This document shows positions 1 through 7,429 of a DNA stretch of 43,696 nt, in pieces. The position numbers and the translations under genes are program-made. Origin of the DNA: DATCIH01 sp036507955 (GTDB taxonomy: Bacteria > Bacillota > Clostridia > Clostridiales > Clostridiaceae); NCBI GenBank assembly GCA_036507955.1, contig DATCIH010000187.1:1-43696 (forward strand), in the 5' to 3' direction. Numbering within the stretch: position 1 is the stretch's first letter; every line of letters begins with the position of its first letter. The notes under the pieces were generated by a model that worked only from the letters and a program-made list of their open reading frames with translations, was not told the DNA's origin and made no database searches.

Positions 1-1
1 A

Positions 2-307
2 AAATTAGCTAAAAATCTTTCAGATAATGGTTTTGGTATGTTTAGAAATTTACTAAAGTACAAATTAGAAGATAGAGGAAAGCAATTTATCAAAATAGAT
101 AAATGGTATGCTTCTTCTAAAATCTGCAGTAATTGCAAAAATAAGAAAGTTACTCTTAATTTATCAGATAGAGTATATAAGTGTGATTATTGTGGACTTA
201 GCATAATACTTTCAAAAGCAATGTTATTGCTTTTGAAAGTATTAAACAGTGATTATAATGCTAGTCTAAATATACGAGAGGTTGGTTCTACCTTGTTAGC
301 TTGGTAA
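2..307 (+). CDS. tnpB: TnpB (IS200/IS605 accessory RNA-guided nuclease), C-terminal part, 5' end outside window
   Basis: The frame is open from base 2, so this is the tail of a gene that begins before the window. It carries the TnpB C-terminal zinc ribbon, with one CxxC in 'KICSNCKN' and a second in 'YKCDYCGLS', followed by 'DYNASLNI', the RuvC-III region of the family. In TnpB the text between 'CGLSI' and 'DYNAS' is normally two residues (DR or similar). Here it is 15 residues encoded by a perfect hairpin (204-244), so the RuvC-III region is probably damaged although the frame is kept. TnpB is an omega-RNA-guided DNA nuclease that helps its transposon persist. Family assignment is firm; activity is doubtful. 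Confidence 0.88.
   Translation, partial: KLAKNLSDNGFGMFRNLLKYKLEDRGKQFIKIDKWYASSKICSNCKNKKVTLNLSDRVYKCDYCGLSIILSKAMLLLLKVLNSDYNASLNIREVGSTLLAW
204..244. repeat. Perfect 19-bp inverted repeat with 3-nt loop, inserted in frame in tnpB
   Basis: Bases 204-222 and 226-244 are exact reverse complements around the loop 223-225. The hairpin lies between the codons for 'CGLSI' and 'DYNAS' and adds a net 13 codons relative to the usual TnpB text, without a stop. It resembles a small palindromic element that inserts in frame in coding sequence. No second copy is seen in this window. Confidence 0.85.
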
Positions 308-310
308 ATT

Positions 311-371
311 TGTCCTCATTAGAGGACATTACCCAAGAAGCCCCCACCTCTAAGGTGTAGGGTAAGTTCAC
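311..371 (+). mobile_element. IS200/IS605-type right end / omega-RNA 3' scaffold
   Basis: Just after the tnpB stop come two stem-loops. One is a perfect 7-bp hairpin (311-317 with 322-328, loop ATTA). The other is a C-rich/G-rich hairpin at about 341-362 (core CACCT/AGGTG). The text ends with TTCAC at 367-371. The 'GAAGCCCCCACCTCTAAGGTG' style of 3' end is typical of clostridial tnpB elements, where the right end is also the scaffold of the guide RNA. The C/G stem has an internal mismatch, so the end may be somewhat decayed. The left end of the element is outside the window. Confidence 0.7.
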
Positions 372-619
372 CAATGGGTTATAGAGTATTTAGATGTGAC
401 CGTATAAAAACTGTAGAGCTTGATAGAAATACTGCCCCTATTGACTTATCAAATATTAATTTAAAAAATCGGTTTTCCATGATTAGTGATGATACAGAAA
501 CCCTTGAGTTATATGTGGAATTAACTAAAAAAGGTGTAGAAAAATATCAATCTGTAAAATGGTCAAATATAGAGCTTAATAAGTGTGAAGATGGCTCAGG
601 CTTTTTAAAAGGTAATTGA
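372..619 (+). pseudogene. WYL-domain (YafY-type) regulator, C-terminal fragment
   Basis: The readable protein starts immediately at the IS right end with 'GYRVFRCDRIKTVEL', the core of the WYL domain found after the HTH in YafY/DeoR-like transcription factors. It runs for about 80 residues and stops after 'GSGFLKGN', earlier than the family's usual C-terminus. The N-terminal HTH half is absent. The simplest reading is that the IS element inserted in this gene or removed its 5' half, and the 3' end then decayed. No ribosome site precedes 374, so expression is unlikely. Confidence 0.7.
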
Positions 620-689
620 TTGTATAAAAGAACAATTAAATATGATTTTAAATCAGTACACTTAATTTCATTGAATAGAAAAATTGTTA

Positions 690-1445
690 TTATACTACCT
701 CTACCTTACTCATTTGATAGATCATTATAGCTATAAGTGCAATGCAAGCTACAATTACAGTTATTGTAGGTTTTGCCATACCTACTGAGCTGAAGCTATT
801 AGCAGTATCTATAAGCTTCATCGGTAGAAAATCATATATTCCCTTTACACTTTTTAAGGTTATAGAAAAGTAACATAAAAATAAAACGATGATACCTGCT
901 GCTATGTCTTTTTTTATAAGGCAACTGAAAACCATGGTGAGTAAAATATTAAAGACAAAGAATAGAATAAGGCTGGCTGCAGATATTAAAACCTGGATAA
1001 TGGTAATCCCATCGTTTTTAAATAACATAGTAACATAGTAATAATTAATTAAAAAGCCTAAGAAAGTTATTATTCCAACATAGATGACGTAGTGCACAGC
1101 TTTTGCAAGGACTATACCTGCTGGGCTGCTACCCTTAGAATAAGGGAAAATTAGCTTTCCATCTTTTATTTCCTTTCCTAAAGTGCCTGATATGACTAAT
1201 ACTATTACTATATTACAAAGCTGAAATAGATCTTTAATATAATTTTGAAGTGCCATTTTTTCATTTATAACTAAAAAACTGCTTATATCCATTTGTGTCT
1301 GGCTTTTTAAAATAGAAGGTAATAATTTAAGTAGTATAGGATCTGATATAGCAAAGAAAATTAAAACTGCAGCTATAATAATATATCGATAGGTTCTAAT
1401 TGCCTCAATTATTTCTTTCTTAAAATATGCTTTAAATGTTGACAT
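690..1445 (-). CDS. yxlG: ABC-2 type permease, YxlG-like (sigY operon)
   Basis: A 251-residue integral membrane protein with about six hydrophobic segments, the first near residues 21-45. A cytoplasmic loop holds 'GKEIKDGKLIFPYSKGSSP', typical of ABC-2 (NosY-like) permeases. It is the last gene of a six-gene minus-strand operon and its start overlaps the ATPase gene by 14 bases, so the two probably form one ABC complex. Length and position match B. subtilis YxlG (about 259 aa). The substrate is unknown. The symbol rests on gene order and family, not on a database search. Confidence 0.82.
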   Translation of the reverse strand: MSTFKAYFKKEIIEAIRTYRYIIIAAVLIFFAISDPILLKLLPSILKSQTQMDISSFLVINEKMALQNYIKDLFQLCNIVIVLVISGTLGKEIKDGKLIFPYSKGSSPAGIVLAKAVHYVIYVGIITFLGFLINYYYVTMLFKNDGITIIQVLISAASLILFFVFNILLTMVFSCLIKKDIAAGIIVLFLCYFSITLKSVKGIYDFLPMKLIDTANSFSSVGMAKPTITVIVACIALIAIMIYQMSKVEVV

Positions 1446-2358
1446 TTTTATTCACCAGCCTTATAAATATATCTTCCAAATTACTTTTTCTTAAGCTAAA
1501 GGATAGGACTGGCTTATTAAAGGCGGCTATAATATTTAAAAGCTCTTGCTGAGCACGATTTACATCTTTAACATATATACTCAGACTGTTTCTATCTTGC
1601 TTTACGGCCTCAATCCACGAGTATTTTTTAAATGCTTCAGATAAATTTCCCAAGTTTTCTTCGAACTCAATATCATATATAGGTTGTATGTAATCTTTTT
1701 TTAAATCTTCCAACCGCTGTGACAATATTATCTTCCCTTCATGCAATATACTTACTTCATCACATACCCTTTCAATATCATTAAGTATGTGAGTGGATAG
1801 GAATACCGTTACCCCCTCGGCTCTAAGGGAGGCTATAAGCTCTAGCACCTCCATTCTTCCTTGAGGATCAAGTGAAGAAGTGGGCTCATCTAAAATTAGT
1901 ATTTCCGGGGAATTAAACATAGCTACTGCAAGACCAAATCTCTGAAGCATACCGCCTGAATATCCACCAATCTTTCTACTCGCAGCTTCCTTAACACCTA
2001 CAAGCTCTAGCAACTCACTTGATCTCTTTTTAATTTTTTCCCTAGGCATACCACTTATGGTACCTATAAAATCAAGGTACTCGTAGCCACTCAAATATCC
2101 ATAAAATACTGGGGTTTGAGGCAAGTATCCAATTTTTCTAAGTAACTCTCGCTTGTTTTTCTTAAAGCCCTCTCCGTTAAAGGAAATCTCCCCAGAATCA
2201 TAATTAATAAGTCCAGCTATAATACTCATGGTAGTAGTTTTGCCTGCACCATTCTCTCCTAAAAAGCCGTATATTTTACCTCGGCTTATTTGAAAACTTA
2301 TCCCTTTTAGTACCTGTAGTTTTCCATAACTTTTAACTAAGTTATTTACAGTTAGCAT
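1432..2358 (-). CDS. yxlF: ABC transporter ATP-binding protein, YxlF-like (sigY operon)
   Basis: A 308-residue ATPase with Walker A 'GENGAGKTT', signature 'YSGGMLQR', Walker B with catalytic Glu 'ILILDEPTSSLDP', and the H-loop 'STHIL'. About 90 residues after the nucleotide-binding domain resemble the C-terminal part of DrrA/CcmA-type ATPases. An upstream ATG at 2379 is possible. The ATG at 2358 is preferred because GAGAGAGGG lies 7-8 bases before it and it follows the previous stop by one base. It pairs with the permease at 690-1445. Confidence 0.88.
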   Translation of the reverse strand: MLTVNNLVKSYGKLQVLKGISFQISRGKIYGFLGENGAGKTTTMSIIAGLINYDSGEISFNGEGFKKNKRELLRKIGYLPQTPVFYGYLSGYEYLDFIGTISGMPREKIKKRSSELLELVGVKEAASRKIGGYSGGMLQRFGLAVAMFNSPEILILDEPTSSLDPQGRMEVLELIASLRAEGVTVFLSTHILNDIERVCDEVSILHEGKIILSQRLEDLKKDYIQPIYDIEFEENLGNLSEAFKKYSWIEAVKQDRNSLSIYVKDVNRAQQELLNIIAAFNKPVLSFSLRKSNLEDIFIRLVNKNVNI

Positions 2359-2359
2359 T

Positions 2360-2566
2360 CTAATCCCTCTCTCTTCCAATAAGCAAATATATAATAGGTC
2401 CCATAAGCTCTCCTAGAATTATTATTAATGCCCAACCCCATTTGGGTAGGTACCTTACGTTATCCTTTCTAAGTCTGAACAAGCAGAAAACCATCAGTCC
2501 CACCTGAAGTAAAATTAATGGCAAAAACATCATTACAATTTTTAAATTGCTCATATCTCCAAACAT
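2360..2566 (-). CDS. yxlE: PLDNc-type small membrane protein, YxlE-like (sigY operon)
   Basis: A 68-residue protein with two transmembrane helices (about 9-29 and 43-62) separated by 'RLRKDNVRYLPKWGWALII' and ending 'GPIIYLLIGRERD'. This is the phospholipase-D-nuclease N-terminal (PLDNc) domain, which is also found alone in YxlE of the B. subtilis sigY operon. Its ribosome site (GAGGAGGAATT, just upstream of the ATG at 2566) lies inside a long hairpin (2572-2615), so translation may be controlled. Confidence 0.82.
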   Translation of the reverse strand: MFGDMSNLKIVMMFLPLILLQVGLMVFCLFRLRKDNVRYLPKWGWALIIILGELMGPIIYLLIGRERD

Positions 2567-2571
2567 AAATA

Positions 2572-2615
2572 AATTCCTCCTCGTTACTTTTTCATAAGTT
2601 AAACGAAGAGGAATT
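2572..2615 (-). promoter_or_regulatory. Hairpin that sequesters the yxlE-like ribosome binding site
   Basis: On the minus-strand transcript the arms 2615-2602 and 2585-2572 pair over 14 bp, with a single U-G wobble and a 16-nt loop. The 3' arm contains the whole Shine-Dalgarno sequence GAGGAGG, 6 bases from the hairpin end at 2572 to the ATG at 2566. No U-tract follows, so it is not an ordinary terminator. It would mask the ribosome site between the yxlD-like and yxlE-like genes. Confidence 0.7.
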
Positions 2616-2630
2616 CAAAAAGTTCATTTT

Positions 2631-2846
2631 CTATTTTCTTTTTTTAAATATTATTCTGGTTATAACTAAATATATTATTAATGACTCGGGACAGTTAATG
2701 AGGCCAAAAATGCCCCATAGCCAATAATTTTTTTCTCCTCGCTTTTTTGCATCCTTAAATATCCAGGAGGCTTGTATTAGGAGAATAGGTATTACCACAG
2801 CAATTATAATAATTAAAGCTGTATTTGAAATTTTCCCCATATTCAT
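2631..2846 (-). CDS. yxlD: Small two-helix membrane protein, YxlD-like (sigY operon)
   Basis: A 71-residue protein with hydrophobic segments at about 8-28 and 42-66, separated by 'IFKDAKKRGEKNYWLWGIF'. Length, topology and operon position match YxlD, which in B. subtilis acts with YxlC as a negative regulator of SigY. The ATG at 2846 overlaps the preceding stop (ATGA type). A second ATG at 2840 has better spacing from GGGAGGA and may be the true start. Function is inferred from synteny. Confidence 0.75.
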   Translation of the reverse strand: MNMGKISNTALIIIIAVVIPILLIQASWIFKDAKKRGEKNYWLWGIFGLINCPESLIIYLVITRIIFKKRK

Positions 2847-3145
2847 TCCTCCCTTACTCTAGATGAGAGAGCTGCAGGTATTATCATAAACGGAGCCAAG
2901 GTGAAAAATAATATTTCAAAATACAAAATAAATCTTTGCGTTCCCTCAAGCATTATCAAACAATAAACTAATAATACTATTGTAGAAGTAGAAGTAAGGA
3001 ATAATATAAATTCCTTCATATCCTTTTTCTTGTTTTTAATTATCTCTGCCTTTAATATAATTTGAGATATATCTACATCCATACTAAAATCTAAATCCTT
3101 TATTTCATCCATTTTCTTTAATGTAAGCTCTGTTTTATTATCCAT
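2843..3145 (-). CDS. yxlC: Membrane protein, YxlC-like probable anti-sigma factor (sigY operon)
   Basis: A 100-residue protein with a soluble N-terminal half (about 1-45), two transmembrane helices (about 46-66 and 73-92) and a short charged tail. It follows the ECF sigma gene directly, overlapping its end by 8 bases, which is the usual place for an anti-sigma factor. In B. subtilis YxlC has this position and restrains SigY. GGAGGGAG precedes the start. No zinc-binding HxxxCxxC motif is seen, so it is not a ZAS-type anti-sigma. The role is inferred from context. Confidence 0.75.
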   Translation of the reverse strand: MDNKTELTLKKMDEIKDLDFSMDVDISQIILKAEIIKNKKKDMKEFILFLTSTSTIVLLVYCLIMLEGTQRFILYFEILFFTLAPFMIIPAALSSRVREE

Positions 3146-3674
3146 TAATTAGCTCCCTCCTCTCCATTTCGGAAACAATATATTCTATACAATTATGAAG
3201 TCTTGAACGCACTGTACCAATAGGGCAACTTAATATCTGTGCTATCTCTTCATATTTGTATCCATAGTAATGCTTCAATATAAAAACCGATCTTTTCTTG
3301 TAAGGTAAACTAAGAAGTATGTCTAGAGCTTCCTTATATTCAGCTTTTATTTGAAAAGCCTCCTCGGGACCAACTTCTTTTGTCTCAAGTGTTTCCTCAA
3401 TAAGTTCCATTGGGTGCTTCTTCCTTAGCATATCACGATAAACATTGGTTGCTATGGTAATTAGCCAAGTGGAAAATTTAGCATTAGGCTTAAATTTGGA
3501 TATGTTAACACATGCTCTAAGCATAGTTTCCTGAATTATATCCTGTGCTAAATTGGGGTCTCCTGTCATCTTAACTATATATCCTTTAACTATGCTATAA
3601 TTTTCAGTTAAAAGCTGATTTAATGCATTTCTACTGCCCTTTTTAGCTTCCTCTACAAGACTTATTTCATCCAA
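3138..3674 (-). CDS. sigY: ECF RNA polymerase sigma factor, SigY-like
   Basis: A 178-residue sigma-70 family protein with only regions 2 and 4. Region 2 includes 'DIIQETMLRACVNISKFKP' and 'FSTWLITIATNVYRDMLRK'. The region 4 helix-turn-helix lies near residues 135-165 ('YKYEEIAQILSCPIGTVRSR'). It is first in a six-gene operon and has AGGAGGG five bases before the ATG. The order sigma, two small membrane proteins, PLDNc protein, ATPase, permease is that of the B. subtilis sigY operon. The target promoters and the inducing signal cannot be read here. Confidence 0.85.
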   Translation of the reverse strand: MDEISLVEEAKKGSRNALNQLLTENYSIVKGYIVKMTGDPNLAQDIIQETMLRACVNISKFKPNAKFSTWLITIATNVYRDMLRKKHPMELIEETLETKEVGPEEAFQIKAEYKEALDILLSLPYKKRSVFILKHYYGYKYEEIAQILSCPIGTVRSRLHNCIEYIVSEMERRELING

Positions 3675-3742
3675 ATTTCCGCCCTCCTTCCACTAGTTTT
3701 AGGTCCATCTAATATTATTATACCATTATAAAAATATTAATA

Positions 3743-5488
3743 TTAATAAGTTATCTCCATCTGTGTATTCCACAGCATTGCATACTTTCCATTAAGCGCT
3801 AATAGCTCCTCATGGCTACCCTTTTCTACAATTTCTCCTTCCTCTAGCACATAAAGATTATCTGCGGAGGTGGTGGTGGAAAGACGGTGAGCTACCATGA
3901 TGATGGTTCTACCCTGTATGAGCTCTTTCAAGGCCTCCTGTATCTGCTTTTCAGAATTACTGTCTAAAGAAGCTGTGGCTTCGTCTAATAGGAGGATGGG
4001 TGCATTCTTCAAGAATGCCCTTGCGATTGCAATTCGTTGCCTCTGACCACCAGAAAGTTGTACTCCTCTTTCTCCAACCTTAGTATCATATCCTTCAGGT
4101 AGCGCTCCGATGAATTCATCCACATACCCTTGCTTTACGGCAAGTTCCACCTGTTCACGGGTTGCTGAAGTGTTACCGAAGGCAATATTTTCATAAATCG
4201 TTGCATCAAACATGTGAGGTAGTTGAGGTACATAAGCGAAAAGTCCGCTAAGGGCTGGGGCTGTATAATCTTTTACGTCCCGTCCAAATACCCTTACTAG
4301 TCCGGAGTCAGTGTCGTAAAAGCGCAACATAAGTGCCACTGCGGTGGTCTTGCCTCCACCACTACCCCCTACAAAAGCAACCTTCTCCCCTTTGTTTACT
4401 GTCATACTTACTCCCTGAAAGAGAGGTTTTCCCTGAGTGTAGGAGAAATGAATATCAGAAAGCTCTATAGCTTTTTCTTTATCAAGAGGAGTGGTTTCCC
4501 TGCCATACTGAGAAACAGATTCCTTTAGCACCAAGGCCACTCTGTCAGCTGAAGCAAGCCTGGCTTGTAGATCAACATAGCTTTGACCTATTCGTCTCAT
4601 GGTAAAGCCTACCCCCGTGCCTAAGGACCAACAAATCATAAGCTCGTTAGAACTTAGTTTGCCTGCACTTAGAAGGAGCACGCCTGATGCCATAATTCCA
4701 CCATCAATTAAAAACTTTGATAGTTCGGCAGGGGTAGAAGATATAATACTTAGCACTGAGATTTTTCTGCTCCAGTAGAACATATCCTCTAGGGAATGAA
4801 GATACCGTTCTTTAAAAAATCCTGTCAGATTGTTTGCTCTAATGGTTGTATGACCAGCTAGTAAGTCTGTCAAACTTTCAGTCATGCTGCCAATAGCATT
4901 TCTCTTAGATTGATTCATTTTTCTGAGCCAAGGAGTAAAAGCTCCATTGCAAATCAGTGATATAAGTGCTGCCCCAAGAGTTGCCCAGCCCATGGACACT
5001 GATTTTGAGAATATATAGGCTATAGCACCAAAAGAGCTCACGAGCACGGTAAGTACTAGTCCCAGCGCCTGGTCACAAGCCTTTATAGCATTACCTGAGT
5101 CACTAACCAAAAGAGCTATCCAATTACCAGAATGGGTCTTTTGTTGTGTTTTAATTGGAAGGTGCAACATATGGTGTAGTAGTACCCGTCTAAGGGCGGC
5201 ATCTCCAAGCTCCACGGAGGATGCACGGAAATACCTAAAAATACCGAGTCCTAGCGCACCACCTATTAGCAATCCTGAATAAAGGGGTATTTTGCCAATT
5301 AATAAGGACATGTCCTTAGCTCGTCCTGCTATCGTCATGGATCCCAATAGGAATCCAGCTAGATAGCTATAAATCAAGGCACCTGAGGAGTCCCCTACAA
5401 TACCTAAAGCATATCTAAGCCACCAAGGAGACAGGTTAGAGAGGATCTGTGGGATATCGCCAAAAATCTTTTTGCTTTTTATTGTCAT
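3743..5488 (-). CDS. ABC exporter half-transporter (permease + ATPase), second of a pair
   Basis: 581 residues. An N-terminal six-helix exporter domain (about 1-310) is followed by an ATPase domain with Walker A 'GGSGGGKTT' (about 373-381), signature 'LSGGQRQRIAIARA', Walker B 'ILLLDEATASLD' and H-loop 'VAHRLST'. All catalytic residues are present. Its start overlaps the end of the upstream half-transporter by four bases (ATGA), so the two probably form a heterodimer like the IrtAB/YbtPQ type. The substrate (peptide, drug or siderophore) cannot be told. Base composition looks more GC-rich than that of neighbouring genes. Confidence 0.87.
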   Translation of the reverse strand: MTIKSKKIFGDIPQILSNLSPWWLRYALGIVGDSSGALIYSYLAGFLLGSMTIAGRAKDMSLLIGKIPLYSGLLIGGALGLGIFRYFRASSVELGDAALRRVLLHHMLHLPIKTQQKTHSGNWIALLVSDSGNAIKACDQALGLVLTVLVSSFGAIAYIFSKSVSMGWATLGAALISLICNGAFTPWLRKMNQSKRNAIGSMTESLTDLLAGHTTIRANNLTGFFKERYLHSLEDMFYWSRKISVLSIISSTPAELSKFLIDGGIMASGVLLLSAGKLSSNELMICWSLGTGVGFTMRRIGQSYVDLQARLASADRVALVLKESVSQYGRETTPLDKEKAIELSDIHFSYTQGKPLFQGVSMTVNKGEKVAFVGGSGGGKTTAVALMLRFYDTDSGLVRVFGRDVKDYTAPALSGLFAYVPQLPHMFDATIYENIAFGNTSATREQVELAVKQGYVDEFIGALPEGYDTKVGERGVQLSGGQRQRIAIARAFLKNAPILLLDEATASLDSNSEKQIQEALKELIQGRTIIMVAHRLSTTTSADNLYVLEEGEIVEKGSHEELLALNGKYAMLWNTQMEITY

Positions 5489-7233
5489 ATTAGCACCTCC
5501 TCAAGGCATATTGAAGTTTGAGAAGCAAAGAGACTATAGAACAAGCCACCTTTTTCCATCAATTGATTAAAGGTACCTTCCTCTACCACTTTTCCCCCAT
5601 CCATTACTAAAATTCTATCAGCGTTGCGTATAGTTGCTAATCTGTGAGAAACGATAAGGCTTGTCCTATCTTCCATTAACTTGTCTATTGCAACCTTAAC
5701 CTCTTGCTCAGTTTGTGCGTCTAAAGCGCTAGTTGCTTCGTCCATAAGTAATATAGGAGCATTCCGAAGCATTGCCCTAGCTATGGTTATACGTTGCCTC
5801 TGTCCTCCTGAGAGGTTGCTGCCTTGCTGCAGAACCTTCCCCTCAATTCCCTGCGCCTGCTCTTTTATAAAGTCCTCCAGTCCAGCTGCACGGATAGCTT
5901 CCTCTATTTCTAGCATGGTTACATTTTCATTTCCACAAGCTATATTGTCCCTAAGGGTCCCTGGAAAAAGAAATGCGTCCTGTAACACTAAAGCCATCCG
6001 ACTTCTAAGACCTATCAAATCCCATTTATCCACATCTAAGCCTTGCACCATAACCTTGCCTGCATCTGGAGAATAAAATCCCTGAATGAGTTTCACCACA
6101 GTGCTTTTGCCACAGCCACTACTACCTACCAATGCAACCTTTTCGCCCTTATGCACTGAGAAATTAAGTCCTGATAAAGTGTCTTCCCTGTTTTCATATG
6201 AGAAATCTACATTTTTAAATTCTATATAATTTTCTCCAGAAGCTTCCTGTGCTACTTCCCCTCCTGAACGTTCGGATTCCATGTCCACAGCTTCATAGAT
6301 ACGCTTCAAGGCAGCATTACACTGTCTTATTTGCAGTAGCATTCGATCACCATAAGACATAAGGCCAATTCCTGAATCACTAAGTTGGACGAAAGCCAGA
6401 AGAATTCCTATGCTTATTTGTCCCCTCACAACGAAGTAACAACCGCTAAGGGCTAGTATGATACGAGGCAAAAAGCTGAAGACTAAGTTTATACTTGATA
6501 CCGCAGCCTCTCGCTTTTTCTGGACTAATACCTTACCAATCACAAATTTCTGTGCACCAGCAAAACGCTTGTCCATTTCCTCCTCCATAGCATAACTCTT
6601 CACCACCTCAGGAGCGCTAAGAGCATCCTGTGCAAACCTTAAGGTCTTAGCTTGTTCCATTGAGACCTCCTTAGCCATACCCTGAACTGGTTTTGTTAGG
6701 CGGTTTAGAAGCAGCATCAAGGGTGGCAAAACACCAAAAGCTATGAGAGTGAGAGGCAAATTGAAAGTAAGCAGGAAGAAAAAAGGTACAAGTGCGTAGA
6801 ACACGCAGCATTGCATAAGTTCCAACTCACCACACATAAAGTCTTGTACTCTAGAAACGTCCCCAGTCATACGGGAAACTAAATCAGAAGAATGATGACT
6901 TTCCATATAAGGCTCAGGAATGTGTATTAGCTTAAGCACATTCTTTGCGAGAAAGTTCCGAACGCCGAAAACACTAAAACGGTAATCAGAATAAGCGGCA
7001 AAGATCTGGAGAGGTACACTAAGCAGGGCCGCTCCCCCTAGCATCCATAGGTAATGGATGACAGATGTCGTGTCTCCAGTTAGAGCCTTATCCACCACCC
7101 CAGCTAATGCCCAGGCAAAAAGCACATCTCTTATTGACAGAAGGATAAATGCAAGCGACAGCATTATGAACCAATATCCAGTCTTCATATCTGAAATTCC
7201 ACGAAACATTACTGATTTAGATAATTTAGACAT
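5485..7233 (-). CDS. ABC exporter half-transporter (permease + ATPase), first of a pair
   Basis: 582 residues with a six-helix exporter domain (about 1-315), then an ATPase with Walker A 'GSSGCGKST', signature 'LSGGQRQRITIARA', Walker B 'ILLMDEATSALD' and H-loop 'VSHRLAT'. The catalytic Glu is present, so both sites of the heterodimer look competent. GGGGTGA precedes the ATG. A clear promoter lies about 60 bases upstream (7291-7319). It is co-transcribed with the partner gene at 3743-5488, and read-through into the sigma operon is possible because no terminator is visible after 3743. Confidence 0.87.
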   Translation of the reverse strand: MSKLSKSVMFRGISDMKTGYWFIMLSLAFILLSIRDVLFAWALAGVVDKALTGDTTSVIHYLWMLGGAALLSVPLQIFAAYSDYRFSVFGVRNFLAKNVLKLIHIPEPYMESHHSSDLVSRMTGDVSRVQDFMCGELELMQCCVFYALVPFFFLLTFNLPLTLIAFGVLPPLMLLLNRLTKPVQGMAKEVSMEQAKTLRFAQDALSAPEVVKSYAMEEEMDKRFAGAQKFVIGKVLVQKKREAAVSSINLVFSFLPRIILALSGCYFVVRGQISIGILLAFVQLSDSGIGLMSYGDRMLLQIRQCNAALKRIYEAVDMESERSGGEVAQEASGENYIEFKNVDFSYENREDTLSGLNFSVHKGEKVALVGSSGCGKSTVVKLIQGFYSPDAGKVMVQGLDVDKWDLIGLRSRMALVLQDAFLFPGTLRDNIACGNENVTMLEIEEAIRAAGLEDFIKEQAQGIEGKVLQQGSNLSGGQRQRITIARAMLRNAPILLMDEATSALDAQTEQEVKVAIDKLMEDRTSLIVSHRLATIRNADRILVMDGGKVVEEGTFNQLMEKGGLFYSLFASQTSICLEEVLI

Positions 7234-7290
7234 ATCATCACCCCAAAATAATTAATTACTATAACTACAAAATAAATTAATAATTGTGTT

Positions 7291-7319
7291 ATTATACCAT
7301 ATTTGTACTTTCAATTCAA
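7291..7319 (-). promoter_or_regulatory. Sigma-A type promoter of the ABC exporter pair
   Basis: On the minus strand TTGAAT (7319-7314) and TATAAT (7296-7291) are separated by exactly 17 bases. It lies 58 bases upstream of the start at 7233. Confidence 0.7.
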
Positions 7320-7375
7320 AAATATTGAACATATTATTTCCTAGCATTAAATTACGAAACCCTAGCTCATCAAAA

Positions 7376-7418
7376 AAAAGCCGCTAAAATGCAGAATTTC
7401 TGCGTTTTAGTGGCTTTT
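7376..7418 (-). terminator. Intrinsic terminator after the LacI gene
   Basis: Arms 7376-7395 and 7399-7418 form a 20-bp stem with two G-U type wobbles and a 3-nt loop. On the minus strand the stem is followed by a run of T. It sits 11 bases after the lacI-type gene and could also stop plus-strand transcripts. Confidence 0.85.
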
Positions 7419-7429
7419 ACTTTTAAATC

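Noticed and set aside
5681..6076. 131-codon plus-strand open frame inside the ABC exporter gene
   Set aside because: It is antisense to the conserved ATPase domain, has no ribosome site, and its peptide has no family resemblance.
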